Part shown: positions 33,937 through 42,485 of the stretch, piece after piece
Numbering within the stretch: the stretch's first letter is position 1
Layout of the letters: each line of letters starts with the position of its first letter
Source: CAISDA01 sp050258555
GTDB lineage: Bacteria > Bacteroidota > Ignavibacteria > UBA10030 > UBA8401
Direction of reading: 5' to 3'
DNA: 64,000 bases
Assembly: GCA_050258555.1 (NCBI GenBank)
Contig: JBLMZA010000159.1
Coordinates: 16,124-80,123, forward strand
Notes under the pieces: generated by a model
What the model saw: only the letters and a program-made list of their open reading frames with translations
Told to the model about the DNA's origin: nothing
The model's database searches: none
Program-made: the position numbers and the translations under genes

Positions 33937-36477
33937 ATGACTTCGCGTGTCAGAACCATCCTTCTGGCGGCATGCCTCTGTGTTTCAACCGCCGCTCGCT
34001 CGTTCCAGCAATTCGATCCTGCCGTCTACCGGCAGTTTCTCACCACGCATCAGAACATGACGCCGGAACAGCTGCTCCGGTTCCGGCCGGCAGGCGCATT
34101 TTTGAAGACCGCGCCGACGCCATTCAGCACCGCGCTCTATTCCGATTCCATACAGGCAAAATATCCGCTCACGGCGTACGAACGCTCGCTCATCGAAAGG
34201 AACGGGTTCGTGGTCACGGAGCGCATCGCTCCGCAGTCGTTCGGCGCCGCATTCGACGAGATCTGGCACAAGGATCTGCCCGTGTTCATCTCGACCGACG
34301 CCATTCTCCATGCGATACACATGTCGTACGATGCGATGCTGAAGAGCACCGAAGAACAGATTCTGATCGAACGGCTCGATACGCTCCTGACACGTGTGCA
34401 TCGGCGGCTTCCAACGCTCGCTTCGGCGTATGCCGGCACAAGCGGCATGACGCAGCCGCTGAGGGACGTCGATCTCTATTGCACGATTCCGCTTCGGCTG
34501 CTGCGAGGAAACGCCGTGGCGACAGCCTTTCCGGAAACCAGCCCGGCCGCGGATGCGCTCATGAAGCTGATCGCTTCGGAACAGCCGCACTCCTATGCGC
34601 TCTTTTCTTCCGTTCCCAGGACGATCGATTTCAGCCAGTTCAAGGTCAGGGGGCATTACACGCAGTCGCCGGCGCTAGGCCGCTACTTCCAATCGATGAT
34701 CTGGCTCGGTCGGACGGAACTGTATCTCATCGCACCGGTCAACTCGATTCCGCCGCAGACGAATGCCGACATACAGCGTCAGGCAGTCGATGCCGTGCTT
34801 GTTTCAGAAGCGGTGAAGGGCGCATCGGCCGACAGCGTGCTTGAAGAGATCGACGGCATGATCCGCTTCTTCGCCGGAGAGTCGGACAACGTGACGCTTC
34901 GGAATCTGCGCACGCTCATCGATGCGGTGCATCTGTCGAATGCCGCCGACCTGCTCGACTCCGCGCGATGGGCGGCGTTTCAGGAGACGCTCAAGAAGCA
35001 GTCCTTCGCCGATCAGCGGATCCTCTCTCAGATCATCATTTCCGATCCGTCGGATCCCGATCAGATTCGTCCGGCCTCGGCGTTCCTTCTTCTGGGGCAG
35101 CGGTTCGTCATCGACTCGTATGTAACCGGCAGCGTGGTCTTCGACAAGATCCTCTTCGAGAACAGGAAGATTTGGCGGCCGCTTCCGTCGAATCTCGATG
35201 TGCTCTTCACGCTGGGCAACGACGCCGCGGCGCAGCTGCTGGGTCCGGAGCTTTCGAAATATCATTATGCGACGAACCTCGCGTCGCTCCGGTATCTCGT
35301 CGATGCGTATGAACAGGAATTCTGGGAAAGCACGCTCTACAACAACTGGCTTCATTCGATCCGCGCGCTGAGTCCGCCGGCCGACCGGAGCATGCTGCCG
35401 GCCTTCATGCGCACGGCGGCCTGGTGGCAGGAGAAGATGAATACCCAGCTCGCCTCATGGGCGCAGCTCAGGCATGACAATCTGCTCTATGCGAAGCAGT
35501 CGTACACGGGCGGAACGATCTGCTCGTTTCCCGAAGGGTATGTCGAACCCATTCCGGAATTCTATGCGCGCATCAGACAGTTCGCTTCCATCGCGGCTTC
35601 CCGTTTTAAAACCGGGTTCGCTGCGCGGCTCGGCTTCGACTCGTACTGGGAACATGTGAGGGATGTCGCCGACACGCTCGGCTCGATTGCGCAGAAGGAA
35701 CTATCGAAGACGCCGCTCACCGACGACGAGAAAGGCTTTCTCCGCCGCATGCTCTTCGTGTATCAGATCTGCGGCGGAGGATATTCCGGGTGGTATTACC
35801 GCATGTTCTATACGGGAGCGGAAGGTTTCCGCAGGGACGACCGCATCGTGGCCGACATCCACACATGTCCCACCGATGAAGCAGGCAACATGGTGGGATG
35901 GGTGATGCATGCGGGAACGGGTCCGGTGAACATGGCCGTCGTCACAACGGAACTGCCGGACAATCGGCTCGTCTCGTTCATCGGTCCCGTGATGAGTTAC
36001 TATGAGCATGTCAGCGTGAACTTCAAGCGCCTCAGCGATGAAGAGTGGAAGACCGCCTATGCGATGGCTCCGACATTCAGGCCCGACTTCGTCAATCTGT
36101 ATCTGGCCGATCAGGAAGGGAAAGCGCGCGCGCAGGGGCCATCGCTTCTGACCGGCGTGGACGATCCGGGCGGGGAGGTGCTCGTGCCGGCTTCGATCGT
36201 CCTCGGCAGAAATTATCCCAATCCGTTCAACGGCACGACGATCATCACATTCACGATTCCGGACCGGTTCACGTCTGCCTACATCGATCTCTCCGTGTAC
36301 GATGTGCAGGGAAGGAAGGTCAGGACGCTCGTGAACCGGACGATGCCTTCCGGCAAATTTGCCGTGAGCTGGGACGGCTCGAACGAACACGGCATGCCGG
36401 TTTCAAGCGGCATATATTTCTACCATCTCTCGACGGGGGGCACGCGCCTGATCGGAAAGATGACCCTTGTCAGATAG
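33937..36477 (+). CDS. DUF3160 protein with T9SS sorting domain
   Basis: 846 residues. The start at 33937 is supported by GGGAGGGG upstream and a signal peptide ending near STAARS. The bulk is the DUF3160 domain (about 60-740), with conserved VFISTDAILHAIHMSYD and, late, GGGYSGWYYRMFYTGA, WVMHAGTGPVNMAVV and GPVMSYYEHV; function is undefined. A sorting domain from residue 760 (YPNPFNG) closes with SGIYFYHLSTGGTRLIGKM. The fusion makes this a surface or secreted form of a family that is also found without the sorting domain. Confidence 0.85.
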   Translation: MTSRVRTILLAACLCVSTAARSFQQFDPAVYRQFLTTHQNMTPEQLLRFRPAGAFLKTAPTPFSTALYSDSIQAKYPLTAYERSLIERNGFVVTERIAPQSFGAAFDEIWHKDLPVFISTDAILHAIHMSYDAMLKSTEEQILIERLDTLLTRVHRRLPTLASAYAGTSGMTQPLRDVDLYCTIPLRLLRGNAVATAFPETSPAADALMKLIASEQPHSYALFSSVPRTIDFSQFKVRGHYTQSPALGRYFQSMIWLGRTELYLIAPVNSIPPQTNADIQRQAVDAVLVSEAVKGASADSVLEEIDGMIRFFAGESDNVTLRNLRTLIDAVHLSNAADLLDSARWAAFQETLKKQSFADQRILSQIIISDPSDPDQIRPASAFLLLGQRFVIDSYVTGSVVFDKILFENRKIWRPLPSNLDVLFTLGNDAAAQLLGPELSKYHYATNLASLRYLVDAYEQEFWESTLYNNWLHSIRALSPPADRSMLPAFMRTAAWWQEKMNTQLASWAQLRHDNLLYAKQSYTGGTICSFPEGYVEPIPEFYARIRQFASIAASRFKTGFAARLGFDSYWEHVRDVADTLGSIAQKELSKTPLTDDEKGFLRRMLFVYQICGGGYSGWYYRMFYTGAEGFRRDDRIVADIHTCPTDEAGNMVGWVMHAGTGPVNMAVVTTELPDNRLVSFIGPVMSYYEHVSVNFKRLSDEEWKTAYAMAPTFRPDFVNLYLADQEGKARAQGPSLLTGVDDPGGEVLVPASIVLGRNYPNPFNGTTIITFTIPDRFTSAYIDLSVYDVQGRKVRTLVNRTMPSGKFAVSWDGSNEHGMPVSSGIYFYHLSTGGTRLIGKMTLVR

Positions 36478-36485
36478 CGCGTCGG

Positions 36486-36518
36486 CGGCCCCGGGGGCAC
36501 GCATCCGCGCCGGGGCCG
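36486..36518. other. Intergenic GC hairpin after the DUF3160 gene
   Basis: Arms CGGCCCCGG (36486-36494) and CCGGGGCCG (36510-36518), a 9-bp perfect stem, with a 15-nt loop. It starts 8 nt after the stop codon. No T run follows, so a Rho-independent terminator of standard form is not indicated. The reverse complement of the loop resembles the loops of the hairpins at 46211-46243 and 53370-53402. Confidence 0.55.
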
Positions 36519-36549
36519 ATTGCGGCGTGCTCTTTACACACTTCGTCTC

Positions 36550-36580
36550 TTGCATTTCCCGCCGTCATTGAATATCTTTT
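36550..36580 (+). promoter_or_regulatory. Bacteroidota-type promoter for uvrA
   Basis: TTG at 36550-36552, 20 nt, then TATCTTTT at 36573-36580. The predicted start of transcription (about 36584) leaves a leader of about 77 nt before the uvrA start codon. Confidence 0.5.
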
Positions 36581-36660
36581 ATGTATGCGTTGTACCGGAC
36601 CGGATGTGATGCCGACTTTGACAGACGATCAAAAATCTTCTCTTTTTCGAAAAAATTCAC

Positions 36661-39546
36661 TTGGCAGATACGAATAAAGCAATCAGTTCCGCGGAAAACC
36701 TGCTTGTCATCAAGGGGGCGCGCGAACATAATCTGAAAAACATCGACGTCGATATCCCGCGCGACAAACTGGTGGTCATCACCGGGTTGTCGGGATCGGG
36801 GAAATCGAGCCTTGCCTTCGACACGATTTACGCGGAAGGGCAGCGCCGATACGTCGAAACGCTGTCGGCCTACGCCCGCCAGTTTCTCGGCATCATGGAA
36901 CGGCCGGACCTCGATTATATCGAGGGACTGAGTCCCGCCATTTCCATCGAACAGAAAACCGTCAGCCACAATCCGCGTTCCACCGTCGGCACCGTGACGG
37001 AGATCTACGATTTCCTGCGCCTGCTTTATGCGCGCGCGGGCACGCAGTTCTGCGTGCAGTGCGGCGGCCGTGTCCAGAAACAGAGCGTCGACCAGATCAT
37101 CGATGCCGTCATGGCGCTGCCGCAGAACTCGAAGATTCAGGTGCTCGCTCCGGTCGTGAAGGGACGCAAGGGACATTACCGCGAGCTCTTCGAGCAGATC
37201 GTCAAGGATGGATTCCTTCGCGTCCGCGTCGACGGCGAAGTGAAGGAAATCACGAAGGGGATGAAGGCCGACCGCTACAAGATCCACAATATCGAGATTG
37301 TGGTCGACCGGCTCATCATTTCGCCGACCATCCGCTCGCGCGTGGCCGATTCGGTCGAAATGGCGCTGCAGTTCGGCGAGGGCGTGCTCATCATCAACGA
37401 CGGGAAGACCGACACGCTCTACAGCAAGCATTATTCCTGCCCCGTCTGCAACATCAGCTACGAAGAACCGGCTCCGAACTCGTTCTCGTTCAATACGCCG
37501 TTCGGCGCATGTCCGACCTGTCAGGGACTCGGCGAGATGCACGCCTTCGACATGTCGCTCATCATCCCCGACGATTCGCTCTCGATACAGGAGGAAGGCA
37601 TCGCTCCGCTGGGAAAGCCGCGCTCGACGTGGTTCTTCAGCCAGGTGACTGCGGTGCTGCACAAGTACGGGTATGACTTCACGACGCCGATCAGGGAGAT
37701 GAGCAAGGAAGCGTTCAGCGTGCTCATGAACGGTACGGGCCGCGAAAAAATCGAGATCGTCTACACCTATGCCGGCGGGCGGACGGCGGTCTACAAGCAC
37801 CGCTACGACGGCGTGATGGGCATGCTCGAGCGCTATTACGAGAATACCGCATCGCCGAAGATCCGCGAATGGGTCGAAGGCTTCATGAGCACGAAGCCCT
37901 GCAGCGAATGCAAGGGGGGCAGACTCAAGAAGGAATCGCTTGCCGTGCGTCTCGAGCGGACCGATTCGGATGAGCGAAATTCCATCGCGGACATCGTGCA
38001 GCTCTCGCTCACCGAAGCCGAAGAACTCTTCCGGACCATTACGCTTTCGGAGCGGAAGATGGAAATCGCCCGCCCGATCCTGAAAGAAATCAATCAGCGC
38101 CTGAAATTCCTTGTCGATGTCGGACTGGGCTATCTGTCGCTCGACCGCACCAGCCGCACTCTTTCGGGTGGCGAGGCGCAGCGCATCCGGCTCGCCACGC
38201 AAATCGGCTCCCAGCTCGTCGGCGTGCTCTACATTCTGGACGAGCCGTCGATCGGTCTCCATCAGCGCGACAACGACAAGCTCATTGCCTCACTCAAGCA
38301 GCTGCGCGATCTTGGCAACAGCGTGATCGTCGTCGAGCACGACAAGGAAATGATGGAGCAATCCGATTATGTCGTCGATCTGGGACCCGGAGCGGGCGAG
38401 CACGGTGGAGTGGTTGTGGCCGCAGGGCCGCCGGCGAAGCTGAAGTCCATGAAGGGATCGAACGGCGCATCGGCGACGACCGATTATCTGAGCGGACGGA
38501 AGGCGATCGAGATCCCCGGTGCGCGGCGCGCCGCATCGGACCGCTTTCTTGTTCTGTCGGGCGCCGAAGGCAATAACCTCAAGAGTCTCACATTGAAGAT
38601 TCCCCTCGGGCTCTTCGTCTGCATCACCGGCGTGAGCGGCTCGGGCAAGTCGTCGCTCATCAACGAGACATTGTATCCGATCCTCGCGAAAAAATTCTAC
38701 AAGGCGAAGCTTCCCACGCTTCCCTACAAATCGTTCAAGGGCATCGACGAGATCGACAAGGTGATCGAGATCGACCAGTCTCCCATCGGCCGCACGCCGC
38801 GCTCGAATCCGGCCACGTACACCGGCATGTTCACCATGATCCGCGATCTCTTCACGCAGCTGCCCGAATCGAAGATCCGCGGCTACAAGCCCGGTCGCTT
38901 CAGCTTCAATGTGAAGGGAGGGCGGTGCGAAGCCTGCGAAGGAGACGGCGTGAAGAAGATCGAGATGAATTTCCTGCCGGACGTGTATGTGGAATGCGAC
39001 GTCTGCCGCGGTGCGCGCTACAACCGCGAGACGCTCGAAGTGCATTACAAGGGCAAATCGATCGCCGATGTGCTCGAGATGACGGTCGAAGAGGCGCTCG
39101 AATTCTTCAGCGAGCTGCCGACGATACAGCGCAAACTGCAGACGCTCTACGACGTCGGTCTCGGCTACATCCACCTGGGCCAGCAGGCAACCACGCTCTC
39201 CGGCGGCGAGGCGCAGCGCGTGAAGCTCTCGACGGAGCTTTCGAAGATCGGCACGGGCAACACGCTCTACATCCTCGACGAGCCCACAACAGGACTCCAT
39301 TTTGACGACGTGAAGATGCTCTTGTCCGTCCTCAACAAGCTCACGGACAAGGGCAATACAGTGATCGTGATCGAGCACAATCTCGATGTGATCAAGACCG
39401 CCGACTGGATCATCGATCTCGGTCCCGAAGGCGGGAAAGCCGGAGGCACGATCGTCGCCGAAGGCACGCCGGAATCGGTCGCAGCGGTCAAGGAATCGCA
39501 CACCGGCCGGTATCTGAAGAAGGAATTGCATCCGGCACACAATTGA
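36661..39546 (+). CDS. uvrA: Excinuclease ABC subunit A
   Basis: 961 residues, slightly above the usual 940. The start is a TTG (36661); no ATG or GTG in frame gives a plausible N-terminus. The first Walker A is GLSGSGKSS (about 42-50) and the second is GVSGSGKSS; both ABC signature motifs (LSGGEAQRI and LSGGEAQRV) and D-loops (LDEPSIGLH, LDEPTTGLH) are intact. The zinc modules CPVC...CPTC and CEAC...CDVC are present. UvrA recognises helix distortions and loads UvrB in nucleotide excision repair. It has its own promoter and no uvrB nearby. Confidence 0.97.
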   Translation: MADTNKAISSAENLLVIKGAREHNLKNIDVDIPRDKLVVITGLSGSGKSSLAFDTIYAEGQRRYVETLSAYARQFLGIMERPDLDYIEGLSPAISIEQKTVSHNPRSTVGTVTEIYDFLRLLYARAGTQFCVQCGGRVQKQSVDQIIDAVMALPQNSKIQVLAPVVKGRKGHYRELFEQIVKDGFLRVRVDGEVKEITKGMKADRYKIHNIEIVVDRLIISPTIRSRVADSVEMALQFGEGVLIINDGKTDTLYSKHYSCPVCNISYEEPAPNSFSFNTPFGACPTCQGLGEMHAFDMSLIIPDDSLSIQEEGIAPLGKPRSTWFFSQVTAVLHKYGYDFTTPIREMSKEAFSVLMNGTGREKIEIVYTYAGGRTAVYKHRYDGVMGMLERYYENTASPKIREWVEGFMSTKPCSECKGGRLKKESLAVRLERTDSDERNSIADIVQLSLTEAEELFRTITLSERKMEIARPILKEINQRLKFLVDVGLGYLSLDRTSRTLSGGEAQRIRLATQIGSQLVGVLYILDEPSIGLHQRDNDKLIASLKQLRDLGNSVIVVEHDKEMMEQSDYVVDLGPGAGEHGGVVVAAGPPAKLKSMKGSNGASATTDYLSGRKAIEIPGARRAASDRFLVLSGAEGNNLKSLTLKIPLGLFVCITGVSGSGKSSLINETLYPILAKKFYKAKLPTLPYKSFKGIDEIDKVIEIDQSPIGRTPRSNPATYTGMFTMIRDLFTQLPESKIRGYKPGRFSFNVKGGRCEACEGDGVKKIEMNFLPDVYVECDVCRGARYNRETLEVHYKGKSIADVLEMTVEEALEFFSELPTIQRKLQTLYDVGLGYIHLGQQATTLSGGEAQRVKLSTELSKIGTGNTLYILDEPTTGLHFDDVKMLLSVLNKLTDKGNTVIVIEHNLDVIKTADWIIDLGPEGGKAGGTIVAEGTPESVAAVKESHTGRYLKKELHPAHN

Positions 39547-39589
39547 AAACAGGAATCTCACACACATCCATGGAAGGAATTGCAGCACG

Positions 39590-40240
39590 ATGGACACAAG
39601 GCCGATCATCGTTTCATCCCGCACTCGTTGTACATGCATCGACGCATTGAGCGAACGATATTTTTATGACACACCCATGCCTGCCTCGCTCATGATGGCC
39701 GATGGAACGCAGGCGCCGCAGGCGATTTCAACGGATTTCAGGATCGACTATACGGATGAAGGGCTGATCGTGCTGTTCAGGGGCAAGTTCGAGCGGCTTC
39801 GCTGCGCCGAAGGCCTTGATGTGGAAGAAGGGACAGGAAAGTCGCACGGGCTGTGGATGCACAGCGACGTGTATGAGATCTTCATCGGCCCGAACGCGCG
39901 AGGCACGGGACTCTACAAGGAGTTTCAGGTGTCGCCCGATGGCCGGTTCATCGATATCAGCGTCAACCGCGCTGAGGGCAAGTCGGACACGAGCTGGAGA
40001 TCGGGGATGAAGTGCCGGTCGTTCGTCAATGACGCGAAAAAAACATGGTGCGCCGCCATGGAGCTGCCCTGGAACTGTTTCGATACGGATTATCGTTCAG
40101 ATTGTGAATGGAATGCGAATGTGTATCGCGCAACGGGAAACTATCATGGCGATGAACTGCTTGCATGGTCTGCAACGGGATGCGGAGACGGTGCCTTTCA
40201 CCGGTATGAACAATTCGGAAGAATCATTTTTGAAAAATAA
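39590..40240 (+). CDS. Carbohydrate-binding family 9-like (CBM9-type) domain protein
   Basis: 216 residues, no signal peptide. The sequence carries CBM9-like features in order: FRIDYTDEGLIVLFRGKFE, a VYEIFIGPN strand, YKEFQVSPDGRFIDISVN, WCAAMELPW and late WNANVYRA. These mark the C-terminal CBM9-like fold often found in putative sugar-binding or carbohydrate-processing proteins of FCB bacteria. Without a catalytic domain the role is unknown. It begins 43 nt after uvrA and overlaps the next gene. Confidence 0.65.
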   Translation: MDTRPIIVSSRTRCTCIDALSERYFYDTPMPASLMMADGTQAPQAISTDFRIDYTDEGLIVLFRGKFERLRCAEGLDVEEGTGKSHGLWMHSDVYEIFIGPNARGTGLYKEFQVSPDGRFIDISVNRAEGKSDTSWRSGMKCRSFVNDAKKTWCAAMELPWNCFDTDYRSDCEWNANVYRATGNYHGDELLAWSATGCGDGAFHRYEQFGRIIFEK

Positions 40241-40970
40241 GCCGTCCATACAAGCCCTCGGACCGATACGTACGGCGAGGGCTTTATTCTATGCGCTTCT
40301 GCTCGTGCTCTCGGCACAGAGTGCGCATGCGGAAGCGCCGGCAGGACTGCGCATTTCCGGGGCGCAGCCTGATTCTTCGGCGCATGAAGCGTCCCTCGCG
40401 CCCGATGCGGACGAAGCCGATACGACAGAGTATGAATCAATCCGGTCCACGCCGTATGAGCAGGCCGCACTCATCGGAGCGAATGCGATTCTCCTTCCGA
40501 TCGCGGTCGGCGCCGCCGCCGTGAGCGTCTTTCCGCCGAATCTCGGCATGGTGATCGATGACGGCATTGCGTATGCGGCCGTCGGATTTGAAACCGGCGT
40601 GGGCATCGGCACAAAGCAGCCGACGGGAAAGTTTGCCGATGCGCGGATCATGCTGAACTACACGCATGTCTACAACCGTCACCGGCACGATCTCTGGCGC
40701 ATCGAGGCGGTCAAGGATCAGAATCTGTTCTTTATCGACAGGCGGAATATTTTCGCCTTCGGCGTGAGTCCCATGCTCGGCCTGTACACGGACGGTCCCA
40801 AGCGCGGATATTCGGTCGGATCATCGCTTCGGCTCATGCTGCCCAGTCTGCCGTATTTCGGCATGTTCCCGCTTCACACCATCGGCATCACCTATCGCTA
40901 CAACCAACGCTTCGGCGGCGGCAGTTTCCATACGCTGAGCCTCGGCGTATCCGCCGCCGTCACGTTTTGA
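40206..40970 (+). CDS. Outer-membrane or periplasmic protein of unknown function
   Basis: 254 residues from the ATG at 40206, which overlaps the CBM9 gene by 35 bp in another frame; a TTG at 40230 is an alternative that gives a more usual signal peptide and an 11-bp overlap. A hydrophobic segment (ALFYALLLVLSAQSAHAE) precedes an acidic low-complexity linker and then strand-like segments ending in LGVSAAVTF. The pattern suggests a small beta-barrel, but no family is recognised. It converges with the decarboxylase gene with only 9 nt between the stops. Confidence 0.6.
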   Translation: MNNSEESFLKNKPSIQALGPIRTARALFYALLLVLSAQSAHAEAPAGLRISGAQPDSSAHEASLAPDADEADTTEYESIRSTPYEQAALIGANAILLPIAVGAAAVSVFPPNLGMVIDDGIAYAAVGFETGVGIGTKQPTGKFADARIMLNYTHVYNRHRHDLWRIEAVKDQNLFFIDRRNIFAFGVSPMLGLYTDGPKRGYSVGSSLRLMLPSLPYFGMFPLHTIGITYRYNQRFGGGSFHTLSLGVSAAVTF

Positions 40971-40979
40971 TTCCGCTTT

Positions 40980-42356
40980 CTAGATGAAGCGCTTCAGCGA
41001 AGCGACCAGTCCATCCACATCCGCCTGCGTGGTCGCGTAATTGATGATGCATGTCCGGAGCACATTTCCATAGTGCGGCACGGTGACCGATGAGATCCAC
41101 GCCGATCCTTCGGCATAGATGCGCTGCAGCACATCATTCACCGCCACGGCTCCGTTTTGTAGAGACGCGTGCGTGAAACATATCACCGGAAGAGGCGTCT
41201 CGTTCACGATCGTCCATCCGGATTTTTCCAGCTCGCCGCGCATATAACGTCCGAGCGCGATCTCTTCATCCACCATCTGCGCCAAGCCTTCCGCACCGCG
41301 CTCGGCCAGCGTCATGAACACCTTCAATCCGATGAAACGCCTGGACCACTGCAGAGACATGGCATAATTGTCCGCGGTATCCTGCACATGCTCCGGCATG
41401 TATGACGCCGTGATGCGGAAGGCGTCGCCGACCGCGTGACGGTGCCGGCAGAAGAACATGCCCGCGCTCATCGAGACGGAAAGCCACTTATGCGCATCGC
41501 AGGCGATCGAGTCGGCCTGGTCGATGCCGCGAAGATGCTGTGCGGCGCGCGGCGAGATGATTGCCGCGCCGCCCCAGGCGCCGTCGGCATGAAACCACAG
41601 GCCGTACTGCCGGCAGATGCGGGAGATCTCCTCGAGCGGATCGATGACGCCCGCAGGCGTCGTGCCCACGGTGCCGGCCGTCATGAAGGGGATGAAGCCT
41701 TCTGCGATATCCGACTGAATCTGCCGCTCGAGTGTCGCGCAGTCCATCTGAAGCGCCTCATTCACCGGAATGGTCCGCACGGCCGCGCGGCCGAGTCCCG
41801 TGCTGTGGGCGGCCTTCTGAAACGAATGGTGCGCCTGCTCCGAGACATAGAAGACCGGCTGAGCGGGGAGCGAGCGCACTCCCTCGTTGCCGTATGCGGG
41901 AAACCGGTGGGTGAGCGCGGTGATGAGCGCCGTATGATTGGCCTCAGCGCCGCCCGAGGTGAAATGCGCCGCGCTTTCTGCCGGATCGAATCCGAACTGC
42001 CGGAGGAAGAACTGCAGCGTATGGCGTTCGATCTCGTTGGCTGCCGGAGCATGCGACCATGTGGCCAGCTGCGGATTGTAGAGCGCCGCAAGCGTATCGG
42101 CCGCGATCGCCGCCTCTGTCACGTTCGGATTGAACAGTCCGAAGTAGCGGGGATGTGTCGTATGAAGGCTCCAGTCATGCATCATCTGCACGACCTCGGC
42201 GATGACCGACTCGAGCGGCTGTGGATGTGAAAATGGAAAATGGTCCGCGATGTGGGCGCGGATGAGGTCAGGGGAAACCGGAGCGGCGACAGGCTGCTGG
42301 GCAATTGTCGCCCGGAATTGTTCGATTTCGGGAAGAAGTGAGGATAAGGAATTCAT
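40980..42356 (-). CDS. PLP-dependent group II amino-acid decarboxylase
   Basis: 458 residues. The PLP lysine is K290 in DAHKWL; the HADGAWGG stretch (256-263) holds the Asp that binds the pyridine nitrogen and TSGGAEAN (133-140) is the phosphate-side loop. The N-terminal HPRYFGLFNP is typical of aromatic-L-amino-acid / glutamate / 2,4-diaminobutyrate decarboxylase relatives. Substrate specificity cannot be assigned by eye. The gene diverges from dnaG and stands alone on its strand. A TATTTTTG element lies on its strand at 42421-42414 but lacks a TTG at the proper spacing. Confidence 0.88.
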   Translation of the reverse strand: MNSLSSLLPEIEQFRATIAQQPVAAPVSPDLIRAHIADHFPFSHPQPLESVIAEVVQMMHDWSLHTTHPRYFGLFNPNVTEAAIAADTLAALYNPQLATWSHAPAANEIERHTLQFFLRQFGFDPAESAAHFTSGGAEANHTALITALTHRFPAYGNEGVRSLPAQPVFYVSEQAHHSFQKAAHSTGLGRAAVRTIPVNEALQMDCATLERQIQSDIAEGFIPFMTAGTVGTTPAGVIDPLEEISRICRQYGLWFHADGAWGGAAIISPRAAQHLRGIDQADSIACDAHKWLSVSMSAGMFFCRHRHAVGDAFRITASYMPEHVQDTADNYAMSLQWSRRFIGLKVFMTLAERGAEGLAQMVDEEIALGRYMRGELEKSGWTIVNETPLPVICFTHASLQNGAVAVNDVLQRIYAEGSAWISSVTVPHYGNVLRTCIINYATTQADVDGLVASLKRFI

Positions 42357-42447
42357 CGTTGTCGGCCATTGTATGGGAATCAGTGTGCTGTTTTCGCAAC
42401 AGATTCAATAATACAAAAATATTCCCAAGAATGCTTCGTCGTTCGTC

Positions 42448-42478
42448 TTGAGAGTCGTGCGGCGTTTTCCTATTTTGG
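42448..42478 (+). promoter_or_regulatory. Bacteroidota-type promoter for dnaG, close to the start codon
   Basis: TTG at 42448-42450, 20 nt, then TATTTTGG at 42471-42478. Transcription is expected near 42482, only about 4 nt before the dnaG ATG, so the transcript would be almost leaderless. No ribosome-binding site is visible, in agreement. Confidence 0.5.
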
Positions 42479-42485
42479 TATCCAT

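Noticed and set aside
36581..36660. Short AUG-started frame in the uvrA leader
   Set aside because: It runs into uvrA out of frame, has no ribosome-binding site and no similarity to a regulatory leader.
42414..42421. Perfect TATTTTTG on the minus strand before the PLP decarboxylase
   Set aside because: No TTG at the expected spacing; may still act as a weak element.
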